Made by a program: the position numbers and the translations under genes. Shown here piece after piece: positions 35,801-48,209 of a DNA stretch of 64,000 nucleotides. Within the stretch, counting starts at the first letter, position 1. Every line of letters starts with the position of its first letter. The notes under the pieces are model-generated. The model was not told where the DNA came from. It was given only the letters and a program-made list of their open reading frames with translations, and searched no databases. The DNA is from Anthostomella pinea (Eukaryota; Ascomycota; Sordariomycetes; Xylariales; Xylariaceae): contig CAUWAG010000010.1 in the NCBI GenBank assembly GCA_963556695.1, positions 1,736,001 through 1,800,000 of the forward strand. Reading direction: 5' to 3'.

Positions 35801-38800
35801 CCAGCTGACTCCTGAGCCTACTCGGATGCACACAGGTGGATAAGTAAGTACCTGACCCAATGAATCAGGCCAGACCCCAGCACATGTTTATACTACCTCC
35901 TCCGTACGGCGCAGTGACTGACATTCGGTGTTTGTCGCTCAGAACAGCCAGTAGGGAAGCAAGCAGAAGCAACAGCGAGTATTCGCACGTACATAGGGCA
36001 CCACATATATCCGTTTCCAGCCAAACATCCTTGAACAGTTTCGAGACCGACAGCAACAAGTTGCCACGGCCCCCAAATATACAGACGTCGCTTAGGAAGC
36101 ATAGTCCGGGTGCATAGCCGCCATCGCATGACTATACGCGAAAGCCAACCACCTATTCCAGGTCTCTCGGTCGACTAGGTGCAGACGACCATCTGCAGGC
36201 GTACACCACACCACGCTGCATTACACCGCACCGACCGCACCGCACCGCACCTTGCTGCATTGCACATCAGTAAAAATAGCAACACAGTAGGCCAGGACCG
36301 GGCTTGGCTGCAGCAGACAACAACCGAAGCATTCCGTCTGTCTGGCCAGCATACCTCTCTCGCTGGACCGGAGGATCTTCATCTGAGAGTACGTACCCGC
36401 CACGACATTCCAGCACGGACAGCTGTCAACAGACCCGCGAACTCTATTGTTGAACAAAATAACAACAACGTTGAGAGAAGTTGGGCAAAGTTCCGGCACA
36501 TGCAACTGCCTCACCCGCCACTTGGACAGTCTAGTGCTCGGCTTCAGCTGTCAAAACAGGCGTTAGGGAGAGGCTAGGCTTGCTAGAGCTCGCTGCCTTC
36601 CAGATTCGTACGGTCTAGACTGGAGAGGGTTTAGACGGCAGCATCACCGGTGCAGGTTGGTCGTGCGACGTCGAATCTGAAGCGCCGCTAAGAGCGGGAG
36701 CCCCATTCCAGGCCCCATCTCAGGTGCCATCAGCAGCCCCCCCCCCATCAGGACCCCCCCCATCTGCACCTTGGAGCGGCCCCGCCTCGAGGTACATGTA
36801 TGTACCTACCGTCCAAATACCCAACCGCAGCACCTGCCACCAGGAGAACTTTGGACCTGGAGACTTCAGCGGGAGCTCCAGATTCGCCAAGGTGCATCGC
36901 AAGCGCACACGCACGAGGAAACCAGACTCAGCACTCTTTTTACCTTGTGACAACCTACCTACTAGTAGGTAGCGGCTTGCACACAAACTTCCATACCTAC
37001 CTTGATATTCCACCGCCTCGAGAAACCTGAGTCCCTCAGCAGTCTTCTTCAACTCTGCTTTTATCTGTATCCATCTCATATCCATACTCGTGGTCACATA
37101 CATTACCCAAGAGTCATCATCGTCGATATCTTAATCTGTTCGAGACGTCGAGCCTTGAGCTGCGGTGCATCGATAGACCATCCCATCCAGTGGAGACATT
37201 GGACGGCACACCTCAGCGGCCAAGACCCCTCCACTCCCTCCCCGGAACCTGGTCTCGCGCCGTCCTTCCCACACTGCACAGTCCCCGGCCACCACTGGGC
37301 TGGCCCTCTGCCGGAAACAGCACCAGCTGCATCATCGAGCGTCTCCCGATACAATCATCCATATCTCGAGCCAACCAACAGTCATCAGGCCAGACAGCCT
37401 ACAGGCAGGCACAGGTCGCCCCGTCAGCCCTGCGAACCTGCAACCCGCAACCCGCAACCCCCAATCTAGCGGTGGCATCCAACCCACCCACACACCCTTT
37501 CGAGCTTCAGATCTGTTCGTCCAGGAACGGCACCGTCTAGGTACGGTCGTCAGTAGCGACAGCACTCGATTAGCTCTGTCGGGACCCATCCTGAATTGAG
37601 TTACCTATTCTACGTCAGGCCCCTAGCCCCGGCAGCCAGGGCGTTGCGAGGTGTGAGATTCTAGTCGCAAGTTGCAACCCCCCGGTCTAGCCCTGCGCTC
37701 GACTCGCATCTGAGAGGCCTTTGTTCTTTTTTTCTTTTCTTTCCCGACTCTCGCCCTTCCCTACAGGCTACTCTTGCTCCTGTGGCCCCGGCCCCGGCCC
37801 TGTGCGGAGACCCAGCAACTTGCAAGCGGCCAAGAGGCCCGATCCTTAATCAGGCCAATCGAATCCCGAGTCCACCTCTCCAGTTTTGCGACCTGTGCAG
37901 CTGTATCGACCTCTGCATCCGTGCCTCTCTCTGCCTGATTGCCGTGAACGGCAACGAGGACACCCAGGACACCCAGGACACCTTCTTTAGGCACGCAGCA
38001 GGCACGTACCTCAACCGAGTACCACCCAACTCCTCCAGAATCCATCAACCTGGCCGAATATACCTTGCCATACATACCTCGCCTAGAATACATACACATT
38101 CTCACGTACCTTACCGTAGGTGTTCAGCCAACCACGACGCTACGAGCCTGCGATCCAAGCCGCAAACGTTCGACTATCCTCTCTCCAAACAGCCGTCCCC
38201 ACCGTTCACGTTCGCGCATCCTCTGCCTCCTCCCTACCTATCTGCGCACCTACGCCCTGCCGTACTTTCTACGACAGTCGTTACATACTTCAGCCCTTCG
38301 TTCCATACTTCAGCCCTTCGTTTGTCCGCCTGCCTCGGCGCCTTTCGACTTCACTTCTCCCGACCACCTTGCCAGGTGTCGGATTGTGTTCCTCCCAGTT
38401 TTACCACCGTCGCAACGCCCAATATATTCGTCCGTTGTCATCTCCTCGACGCACGCCAGCGATCAGCCTGCGCGACCTGGGTGATAGCAAACACAGCGTG
38501 TTGGCAACTGAGTTCTCCACAGTCGGATCTGCCTTGAGCTGATCGCGCCGCGCCGCCCAACGACACTGAGTTCCCCAGACAGCCACCGCCTCGATAATCT
38601 GGACCAGGCAGTAAATCGGCATCTTTAAGTACGTTGTTTCCCCTGCCATATAGCAAAGCAACCTTTTCCGTCTTAGTATGTGATCGCTCGTCACTCGTTC
38701 AGCAAGCATCCTTCATGCCGCTGTCAACCCAAGCATCGCTTCCTCCCTCCTCTTCTCAAGGACGTTGAGAGCTGACAACTTGCCTCTCTTGCCATCGTGC

Positions 38801-39023
38801 AGTGCAATATAGTTTGAGCGACTTGTCGCGTATCCTATCAAGTATATAATATATACCACATTATTCCTTTGCCCTGCGCCGCTCGAGCGAACCGATCGTA
38901 CATCCGCCCGTCTTGAATATCCGGCTTCACATACTATATTGGACAACACCGGAGGGTCTGTCCTATACATATTTCGACACTTTTGTGTCTGGTTCGATAA
39001 CGAAGTGTTCGACCACTGGAGCT
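32869..39023. other. 6.2-kb gene-poor region upstream of the Pumilio gene
   Basis: No protein family is recognised. From about 36700 to 38900 the plus strand is pyrimidine-rich and lacks stops in several frames at once: 37782-38537, 38065-38484 and 38120-38542 all overlap. This is a composition effect, not genes. The stretch is best read as a long promoter and 5' leader of the Pumilio gene, with upstream ATGs. Short tandem copies include GCAACCC at 37440-37460, GGACACCCA near 37967 and a 19-nt duplicate at 38284/38304. Confidence 0.5.
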
Positions 39024-42000
39024 ATGACTACCGCCGTGAGTACTCTTTTGTCTTTCGTTATGCTGGTCTTACAGTATGGTCTGGGGGGCGCTGGCCCTTT
39101 AATCACTGCGCGCCCCAGCCCACGTCGCAGACCTTTTTTTTCTACACCACTCCCGATGCGCTGTCGCCTCCTGTTTGGAACGTTCCTGTAGTAATTTTGT
39201 AACTGACCCTCGTTCTCTACAAGACTCGAGCGAACGGGTTTCCAAATATCGCGATGGCAGGTTCAAACGAGAAGAATGCGCAGCCTCGCGGCTCCTCATT
39301 TGGCCCTGCAACCTGGCAGTCGAACCAAATCTGGGGTAATGGATCGATAATTGGTAGCTCATTGAGCTCGCACCGGGAGACATCAGGCTCAAGAGGTTCG
39401 TCCAAAAGGGGCCTACAAGTGCCGTCCATGGAATATACGGACGCCGCTAATAGGCATCACAGGCTCACAATTGACTGGCCTAACAGCGTCAGAAGAGGCT
39501 CTATCTAACGTCCCTTCCGGCTCGGCCCAGCTGAATCATCATTCCGAAGCCGTTCAGTGGCCATCAAGAGGCGCGATATGGAATCGACCCTCAACCTCTT
39601 CACACGGACACTCGAATTCCGGCAGTACTTCGCCTACACGCACAAGGGACAGCTTTCAACAGCACAGCTTCCCCGACGCCAACAGCAGCGTCCGGAGCTT
39701 CCAACCACGGACCTCGGTCAGTCAGAATGGGCCGGGCCTTCAGAATAGGACCATGCCTCCTGGGCCGGCGGACAACTCTGGAGCTCCTTTCCGGTATACG
39801 TCTGCTTTCGGAGAATCCGTTGGCGAGGAAAGGGGGAACCCTGGCTTGTATGGGACGATGGGCAACTCTCAGCTCGGGCTTGATGCCCCAGGAATCTATA
39901 GGCGCAACTCTACCGACCCAAACTTCTTGAATCTCGGGGCCACTCGATCAACCAGCCTAACTTCACGCCAACCGGAGACCGACACATCGACACCTCCGAA
40001 TCTCTACGGTGAGAGCTCTCAGTATCCTTTCACCAAAGGATCTGGCCATTCCATACCCCAAGGTCAACGCTCTTCTGTCCGTAACCATTCTGCTGCTCTG
40101 TCATCAGAAGCAAGCCGTGGTAATGCATACTATGTCCCTGCCGGTGCTAATGATCAGGACCTGGACGACGGTTTCAACCGAGCGCTCAACCTAAACGATA
40201 ACTCTGAGTCCGCTACGCCATCCGCAGGTGCGTACGCCCACAATGGCTACCCTAACCCGGCTAGTCAGCCTTTCCAGTTCAACCCTGGCTCTCAACCCTG
40301 GCACAATGATCAAAGAAACAATGGAGGAGGTTTTGGACAGGGTGTACAGCAGGATGCGTGGGCGGAGCCTATGAACGCGCATTACGGCTCCAAGAGAGGT
40401 TCCGTGGAGAGAAGCTCGCCTGCTGGAAGTTCCTACCGCCAGGGCCTCAACAGTCCACGAGGGTTTACAGGAACCCCCAATCCGCGACCTGACCCATGGA
40501 ATAGGCCCGGATCATCACGAGACCGCAGAACGCAACAGGACGTGGACCGGCAGTACGGCGCCCAGTACGGCTCGCAATACTCCCAGCAGGCAGCTGGTTT
40601 CTTTCCAACCCCATACTACAACTCCCACCAAATTCCCAGTTACCCGGCAGCGTACGAAAACCCGTACGCGCAGGTCAATGGCTTCCGACCGCAGATTCCT
40701 ACCAGTAGTTATGGCCTGCCTACCAACTTCATGCAAAGCGTCCCGATTCCGGTCCGGCCCAGCCGAGATATGGATCCCAGTAGAGGTGCTCGCAGTGTTC
40801 TTCTCGAAGAGTTCCGTGGAAGCGCCAAGTCAAACAAGAGCTATGAGCTGAAAGTAAGCAAATACTCCTGGCTGCGAGGATGGAGGGGAGCTAAACTCCG
40901 GATCCAGGACATATACAACCACATAGTTGAGTTCAGTGGTGATCAACATGGCTCGCGGTTCATTCAGGAAAAGCTCCAGACAGCGAACAGCGATGAAAAG
41001 GAGCAAGTGTTCAGGGAATTTGAGCCCAATGCTCTCCAACTCATGAAAGATGTGTTCGGCAACTACGTCATCCAAAAGTTCTTCGAGCATGGCAATCAGG
41101 TGCAGAAGAAAGTCATTGCGGCGCAGATGAAGGGCAAGATTGCAGAGCTATCAACCCAAATGTACGCATGCCGCGTAGTCCAGAAGGTTAGTTTAGCACA
41201 GTGGAAGATGTCGTGAAGTTGATCGCTAACAGTCAAGTACAGGCACTCGAACATGTTCTAGTCGAACAGCAGACCGAGATTGTCGAGGAACTCAAATCCG
41301 ACATCGTGCGAATCTGCAAGGACCTGAATGGAAACCATGTGATACAGAAGGTCATCCAAACGCTACCTCGCGCCTGCATTCCGTCCATTTTGAATGGCTT
41401 CCGTGGTGGAATAGAAGGATTGGCCTCTCACTCATACGGCTGCCGCGTCATTCAACGCATTCTAGAGCACTGTACAGATGCAGAGAAGAAGTCTTTGATG
41501 GCGGATCTCCATGCATGCGCTCCGAAACTCATTGCGGACACGTACGGCAACTACGTCGCGCAGCACATCATCGAGTTTGGCGAACCAGAAGACCGGTCAA
41601 GGATGATCCGTCACGTCATCGACAGAGTGCTTATTCTGTCGAAGCATAAGTACGCATCGAATGTGGTCGAGAAGTGCATAGGGTTCGGGACAGCCGAGGA
41701 GCGCAGCGCCATCCGCGTTAAACTCACTGCACCACCGAACGGTGACGGAATCAGTCCACTGCTGAACATTCTGAAGGATCAATATGGGAACTACGTAGTC
41801 CGTGAGTCAATCCCCGACGTATCCGCGTTAATCATCGATACTGACCCGTCTGCAGAAAAACTCTTCCATTCCCTCAAGGAGGGATCAGAATATGATGACT
41901 TGAGGGAGGAGGTGAGACCTCTTCTTCCGGCCCTGAGGAAGCAGTTCAACAACCGCCAGATGGCGGCGATTGAGAAAATCGTGGGATCCTCCCCTGCGAC

Positions 42001-42250
42001 GACGTCAACTACGAGTGCGGCGGGTGTTGCGGCCGCTGCTAGTCCCGGCACGCCGTACCTTCATGTGGACGTCAACTCATCTGCACCCACCCCTTCACTC
42101 ACCATGGAGCAGAACAGTCCGCAGAGCAGTAGCCCACCAAGCACGAACATCAGCACCGTGGAAGAGGTGGTAGACGACAAGACGCGCCTTGTGCATGAGT
42201 CCGGCCTCGAGCAAGGTTGCCAGACGGTACAGGTCGATGATGAGGCTTAA
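39024..42250 (+). CDS. Pumilio-family (Puf3-like) RNA-binding protein
   Basis: Post-transcriptional regulator binding UGUA-containing 3' UTRs through eight PUF repeats (family knowledge). Proposed exons are 39024-39035 (optional), 39224-39395, 39463-40853, 40908-41186, 41243-41801 and 41856-42250. Starting at the inner ATG, 39254, gives 921 residues; the upstream ATG at 39024 adds 14 in frame. The N-terminus PRGSSFGPATWQSNQIWGNG is typical of fungal Puf3-type proteins. A long Ser/Gln/Asn/Gly-rich region follows. The PUM domain spans ~492-821, with LLEEFRG, then repeats including SGDQHGSRFIQ, FGNYVIQKFFEHG, YACRVVQK, LNGNHVIQK, YGCRVIQR, YGNYVAQHII, YASNVVEKCI and YGNYVVQK. The 39395/39463 junction uses a weak GTTCGT donor; a one-base frameshift is the alternative. 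Introns 40854-40907 and 41802-41855 are both 54 nt and stop-free, so a plain open frame hides them. Confidence 0.9.
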
Positions 42251-43375
42251 AGGCTACGACCTCTTTGCGTCATCACTGTACCATTTTGCGCACATGCTCG
42301 TCAATACGCTGATGTTGCATTTGTTGTCATCATACCAACTCTCTAAACTCCTCGGTTACCTGTCCACCCTGGATGTCCGCCATACTATTACACCTTCAAT
42401 TCTTGGTTCTTTCTTTTTACTGGCGAGGATGGTAAGGAAGTCGATACATCGCAGGCTATACGACCCACTGATGCCGAAGGCGTCGACGCGTCACCTCGCA
42501 ACAACTCCGCAACAGATACTGTTGCTGCACACACGATACACCATATACAAATTAATCATGGGCTCATAGTGGTCTGTTACGCCTGTACAGAGGACCTGCT
42601 TTTCCGTCCTGGTTTTCTTCTTAATATTTTTGACAGCGACTCATGTCCTCAGCTGGGTAAAGCGATGGCATCTATCTTCAGTTGTCACTGGTGTACACAC
42701 GATCATATCTAGGGCACGGGCTTGGTTTTCATGGCGGACATGGCAGGAGCTTGGGAAACGAGTGAGCCGGGCTACCGTTGGGGGCATCGTTTTCGGTTAG
42801 TCGGGGACAAGGCGAGAGCCGACAATCACGCGGGAGAAGTTCAAGGAAACGGCGTTCGTGTCTCCATTGAGACGGCAGCGGCATAGGACTTCGTGACGAA
42901 TCTCCCTGGCGGCGTTGATGGGTAGACCAGCGACCTAGATATCGGTACATAGAGGGCATTGTTTCGCCTCCCTTCTACAGCGAATGAAGTTATCGAGACT
43001 TGAATGTCGTTTCCTCGTTAGTGGATGTTATTTGCAGATGAAATGATGATTGAGGACAGATTACGCGTAGAGGGTGTCTCTACCTTTCGACCCTTTCTGC
43101 CTCCTACCTTATGATGAAATGTGGGTAAGCACTTTTCCGGGAGACTTTAGGGTTACCTGAGTAGTGATAACCCACCACATGTCCTGCGTTGCGTCATCGA
43201 TCGGAGAGCCGCAAAGCAAACCTCCAACATCACAATCACGACGTTTATTTTAGGTACAAATACCTCACTCATCACCTCAGTCTTGGCAAATTCGGGACCT
43301 ACAATTATCACAACTTCCCCGAGTACCGGCAGATATCCAACCAAATCGAACCCACCTCACGAACTATTCATCAAT
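42251..43375. other. Intergenic region, PUF 3' UTR and next promoter
   Basis: About 1.1 kb. The first half, T-rich and with TGTA-type words, is the likely 3' UTR of the Pumilio gene. The last ~150 bases form the leader of the epimerase-like gene. No gene seen. Confidence 0.45.
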
Positions 43376-44793
43376 ATGCCTTTCAAGATCTTTGTGTATG
43401 TCCACTTACTCACGCCTCCCCTCTCCTCGGCCCCCCTCCCATGCCGTGCCGTGCCGTGCCGCACCGTCCCGTCCCATCTTCCGCGCGCGCGACAATCACG
43501 TCACTATGACCATGACTATGACCAATAACCCGCGCCTGCGATGCTGATACTGACGCTGAATACTGATACTGATACCGTGTAATACTGCAGCACCGGCGCC
43601 ACGGGCTACATCGGCGGCGACGCCCTGTACGCGCTCAGCTCGCGCCACCCGGAGTTCGAGTACGCGCTGCTGGTGCGCACGCAGGAGAAAGCCGACGCCG
43701 TGCAGAAGAAGTACCCGCAGACGCGCATCGTGCTCGGCGAGCTGGGCGACGCGGAGTTGTTGAAGAAGGAGGCGGCTAGGGCGGATATTGTGATTCGTGA
43801 GTTTTCTTCCCCTTCTTCTCTGAGGTGTGCTGTACTTGGTGCTGAATATTGTGAATGATTAGATACGGCTGACGCCTCGGACAACGAGGGCGCGGCAAAG
43901 GCTATTGCTGAGGGTTTGGTGGAGGGACACACGGCTTCGAAGCCGGGATATTGGCTGCATACTGGCGGCTCGGGTATCCGTAAGTTCAAATCTTACACGG
44001 TGCCCCTTGATGCGTCTGGGGGAATGTTTCTCTGAGACGAGATCCCTGGCATTCCTCCGCTTTTGAAGAGCGATTACGGTACGGTACTGACTACAGAATG
44101 CACGCAGTGACGTACTTCGATTCCGAGGCGGACCGTCTCGGCGAGTGGGAGGAGAAGGAGTTCAACGACTACAGCGGCGTCGAGGAGCTGACCCACCTGC
44201 CCGACGAGGCCTTCCACCGCAACGTCGACCAGATCGTGCTCAAGTGCGGCACCGAGCACGCTGATGTGGTGAAGACGGCTATCGTGTGTCCACCTACTAT
44301 CTACGGCGAGGGCCGCGGTCCCATCTCAGGCCGAGGCCGCCAGGTCTACGAGCTCGCCAAATTGGTGCTGCAGAAGGGCTACGCGCCGGTGATCGGCAAG
44401 GGCAAGGCGCGCTGGAACAACATCCACGTCCACGACCTGAGCGAGGCATTCCGGCTCCTCGTCGAGGCGGCCGTGTTCCGCAATGGGTCAAAGGATCTGT
44501 GGGGCGATAAGGGGTACTATTTCGTGGAGCGCGGCGAACACGTCTGGGGCGACCTGGCGCGCACGGTGGCGGGTCAGGCGAAGGAGCTGGGCTTCATCAA
44601 ATCCGACGAGGAGTATCAGCTCGGCAAGGACGAGGCGCTTAATGTTGCTGGGTTTGAGGCCGTGAGTTGGGGCTTGAATTCCCGCGGTAAGGCGGAGAGG
44701 CTGAATAAGGTGCTGGGGTGGACGCCGAGGGAGTGCTCGATGGAGGAGGAGGTCCCGCGTATCTTGAAGGCGGAGAAGGAGAGATTGGGATAG
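43376..44793 (+). CDS. NAD(P)-binding epimerase/NmrA-like protein
   Basis: Extended-SDR fold protein of 342 residues. Proposed exons are 43376-43395, 43591-43796, 43863-43979 and 44108-44793, with GT-AG borders and matching phases. The first exon codes for only MPFKIFV, so the Rossmann motif (TGATGYIGG) begins in exon 2. Further pieces are VRTQEKADAVQKKYPQTR after beta2, HTADASDNEGAAKAIAEG, TGGSGILTYFD and VCPPTIYGEGRGP, all typical of a fungal family of NAD-dependent epimerase/dehydratase or NmrA-type proteins. A canonical YxxxK is not obvious, so it may bind the nucleotide without classical catalysis. Intron 1 (195 nt) is unusually long here and contains short TGCCG and ATACTG repeats. Cytosolic; substrate unknown. 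Confidence 0.86.
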
Positions 44794-45161
44794 GTATTAA
44801 GGGGTTGACTTGCAGATGCTGGTTTGGTATGGAAGTGAAAGGGGAAGGGGTCGTGAGGATTCGGAAGAGTTAGTTTCAGAAGGCATGCCTCTCTCTGGTG
44901 GTCCGTCGCCAAGTAGGAAGGAAGGTCATATCGGTACGCTGAAGGAGCTCTATATCCTTACACTGTTGGAATGGAAAAGCCATCTTAATCTCGTTTCTCA
45001 CTCCTGCCATCCCACCAGACTCACACATCTAGTGAAGTGTACTGAATGGTTCCTCTGGTTTGTTTCATATACATCCCTGGGACAAGTTCCTTTCATGCAT
45101 AGGAGCTGCTTATGGCAACGTGCCAGAGCTATCGAGACGATCCAAGGCCTGTTATGCATGC

Positions 45162-45208
45162 TACCCGCCCAGACCTCGGGTCGCACGTTGTTACAGTCTG
45201 GGCGGGTA
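45162..45208. repeat. Perfect 13-bp inverted repeat (hairpin)
   Basis: Arms TACCCGCCCAGAC (45162-45174) and GTCTGGGCGGGTA (45196-45208) are exact reverse complements around a 21-base loop. The stem is GC-rich and would be stable in RNA. No gene borders it closely. Confidence 0.9.
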
Positions 45209-45412
45209 ACAATTCCTTGAAGGATCCCAGGGGCACAGACTTTAAGCATCTATCTTCACCGGGTCCTGCCCCGCTGCGACGCCGCATGCGATCCTCACTA
45301 AGACTTACCGCGAACCGATCATGGGGCAATCATGGTACTGGCTCTTGAGAGTACCATCCCAGAGAAGACTCACCTATGTAGGCAGGCCTACTGAGAGCAG
45401 AGAGCAGTATGG

Positions 45413-45452
45413 CTGACTGACTGACTGACTGACTGACTGACTGACTGACTGA
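45413..45452. repeat. Tetranucleotide microsatellite (CTGA)10
   Basis: Ten perfect CTGA units in a non-coding stretch. Confidence 0.95.
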
Positions 45453-46841
45453 CCTTGAGGTTGGGAATTATGTCCGCCCCTAAGCTATCACGCCTACATG
45501 TATAAGCTGCCTTTCCTACGGCGAATCGTGATCACATAAGCAGGAGGGACGTCATTCATCAGCTGTCATCGATCAATCTGATGTGGTTCATTGGTCAAAG
45601 AACGATCGGGCATAAGTTATAACCTGCCTGGCACCTGCAGCCTGGCCTGGGCTGGAGACAGCGTTACATTCTCAGCCCGGACGGACATCTGGACAAGGTG
45701 GCCCCCATTTGGAATGCTACCGTTGCGTTTTCCCCATCTGCACGGCTTTTACTAATAAAGGATTTGACAGGTTGGGTCCCTCTAGAGACTCGAGTCCGGG
45801 GCCGATGCGGGTGTGTAGGATGATGGATCTCTCTAGAGTCCCCTCTGTGGGTATGGGGGTTCGATTGGGGAGTCCGAAAATAGAAACAACCCCTTACGCT
45901 GATCACACACATCGTGGCCTGCAGTCTGCAGATCGTGGAGGCGGCAGCCTGGGCGGAGTTTCCTTCGCTTTCATCCCGACTAGTCTACCACCAACGGCAA
46001 TTCTTCTTGATATCGACGAGTTCGATGAGATCTTATGAGGTATGCGTGCATGGCTCTGGGCAAGACCAGTTGATGATATGCCTATCATCACAATCACAGC
46101 CTTGGTCTGCGAGTCTGAGACGACGTCACGGCCAGATCGGAGGTTGGCGTCCATTTCTCCGTCCAGCCTCAGCCTTCAGTTTCTCTATGTCACTCCCAGT
46201 GTTCGACAGCATTCCTTCATACTGCGTCATGCCGCGACATCCTTCAGCTCCTCCCACAGGCAGCCTTTCCATGGACTTCCGACTTCACAGCACTGGCTGG
46301 CGGCAGCAGCTGGATGCCAGCTTCACAGGGTACTTCGTTTTGTCAACTGGATGTTACCCGAGTATAAGTTAACGGCATCGGAGCCGCACCGCACGAGCTT
46401 GACCTTATTGTCTAGCTATGTTACACGTATCAGAGGGCTTCTCTTGGTCGTCTTCAAGCTCTCCGGCGAACGAACGACATTATTGGGGTTTGAGGAGCTG
46501 AGATCCCGACCCCGTAATGAGATCCTTTGATGGGCCTCCCCATCCAGTGCACATCATCCCATTCAGCTCCTGCGTTTCGACAGGCATGACATGTCGGCTG
46601 GCTTGAACATAGTAGCCTATCTGCCTATGATGCAATGTCATGTAGCCACGCATGCTTGCGATTCCTTTGATGTTGCAGGTTGCTACAGCATGAGCCAGGC
46701 TCGACTCCCCTTTCTTTCTACCATATAACCAATTGCTCTCACCCTACCCCATCTACATGTCCACTCTGTCCTCCTCAGATCTTGATATTACCTCCCTTCG
46801 GACATCCCTTGGACCACGCCGACACCCTGATTGGTCGAACC

Positions 46842-48209
46842 ATGCGCGGCTCCCTGACTCTCATCGCCTCTTTGGCAGCGCTGAGTTCCGTCACTCAGGC
46901 CTGGCTACCGAGTCAAGTTTCCAGGACTGTCACAGGCCGCCGCGGCCTCACGGTAGTGGAGCCCTATTCGCCAGCGAGGAGATGGATGCTGAGCAGCAAA
47001 ATTCGAGGCGTCAACCTGGGCTGTCTGTTCATCATCGAGAAGTGGCTCTGCCCGGATGAGTGGAACACCATCGGGTGCTCGGACCAGAACGATGAGTTCA
47101 ACTGCGTCGCCAAGTTGGGACAAGAGCAGGCCAACAGCAAGTTTCAGAACCACTGGGGGAGCTGGATCACGGAGGACGACTTCGACAAGATGAACAGCCT
47201 GAACCTCAATGCGGTCCGCATCCCCATCGGCTTCTGGATGGACGAGGGCCTGGTCGGCAGCGACGAACACTACCCGCAGGGCGGTGAGAAGTACCTCCTC
47301 GACATTTGTGAAATGGCAAGCAGCCATGGCATGTACATCATGCTTGAGTAAGCCTCCTAGAATCAGGACCGCTCCCCTTGACACCTCTAATGCCAACCAG
47401 AATGCATGCCGCCCCGGGTGTCCAAACATCGGATCAACAGTTCACTGGCCACGTGACTACGGATGTCGAGTTCTTCAACGACAACAACTACCAGAGAGGC
47501 GTCGACTTCCTCACGTACTTGACGAAATTGGTAGCCAACAACAACCAAACGCGCAACGTGGGCATGATAGGCGTCCTGAATGAGCCGGAGCGAGGCAATT
47601 CCCATCCAGATTTGACAAGTGACTTCTATCCTAAGGCGTACAGCGTGAGTCTCATTGCCCTCCCTCCTCCGCGTCATCGGAACGGCACCTGACCCTATCC
47701 AGGCGATTCGCGAGGCCGAAGGCAACCGCTCCGATAAACTGCACATCGCCTTCATGGGCACCAACTGGGGGTCGGGAGACCCCAAGCAGTACCTACCCCC
47801 AGGCTACGAATCCGTCGCCTTCGAATCCCACCGATACCAGCGCTGGGATAGCAGCGTGCAGGTGAAGAAAGCTGCCTACATCAACGATGCATGCACGAAC
47901 GACCAGACCGCCGATGGGGAGACGCCGACGCTCGTCACCGAGTGGTGCATCGAACCGCCCGATAATGTCTGGGATCCTGACGCCAACGAGGAGTTCTACA
48001 AGAAGTGGTTCGCCGCGCAGGTCATCGGCTTCGAGAAGTACGCGGCCGGGTGGATGTTCTGGAACTGGAAGTCGGACCTCGACGACTGGCGCTGGGACTA
48101 CAGCAAAGCGGCGGATGCACTCATCATCCCGAGCGATCTGGACAACATGACGACGAACTCGGGTGCGTGCTCCACAGGTTCGGGGTCCACCTACGGACAC
48201 TGGCCGTAA
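46842..48209 (+). CDS. Secreted GH5 beta-glucanase (ExgB-like endo-1,6 / exo-1,3)
   Basis: Glycoside hydrolase family 5 enzyme acting on cell-wall beta-glucan; the closest family I recognise is the fungal glucan endo-1,6-beta-glucosidase (ExgB) group, though linkage specificity is not certain from sequence. Exons 46842-47347, 47401-47644 and 47703-48209 give 418 residues. The signal peptide is residues 1-20 (MRGSLTLIASLAALSSVTQA). The mature part has IRGVNLGCLFIIEKWLCPDEW, a SWITEDDFDKMNSLNLNAVRIPIGFW segment given here only in part, and MHAAPGVQ in place of the usual D-L-H-G-A-P-G. The acid/base Glu sits in GVLNEPERG (~229) and the nucleophile Glu in LVTEWCIEPP (~330). The order and spacing are those of an active GH5. 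Secreted or wall-bound. Confidence 0.93.

Larger units (their letters stand above)
44794..46841. other. 2-kb intergenic region
   Basis: No gene recognised. It holds a 13-bp inverted repeat (45162-45208), a tetranucleotide microsatellite (45413-45452) and, near 46680-46840, the CT-rich leader of the GH5 gene. A 109-codon frame at 45709-46038 has no family signal. Confidence 0.45.

Noticed and set aside
37437..37461. GCAACCC triplicate as telomere-like sequence
   Set aside because: Only three units, not matching the TTAGGG-type repeat of filamentous fungi, and far from any end.
37782..38542. Three overlapping plus-strand frames of 140-251 codons
   Set aside because: All three frames are open at once because the strand is pyrimidine-rich. 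Composition is Ser/Pro/His/Arg with no domain, as expected from low stop frequency.
45840..45890. tRNA-like GGTTCGATT box
   Set aside because: No matching A-box, acceptor stem or cloverleaf could be drawn around it. The GAGTCC/GGACTC words pair differently.
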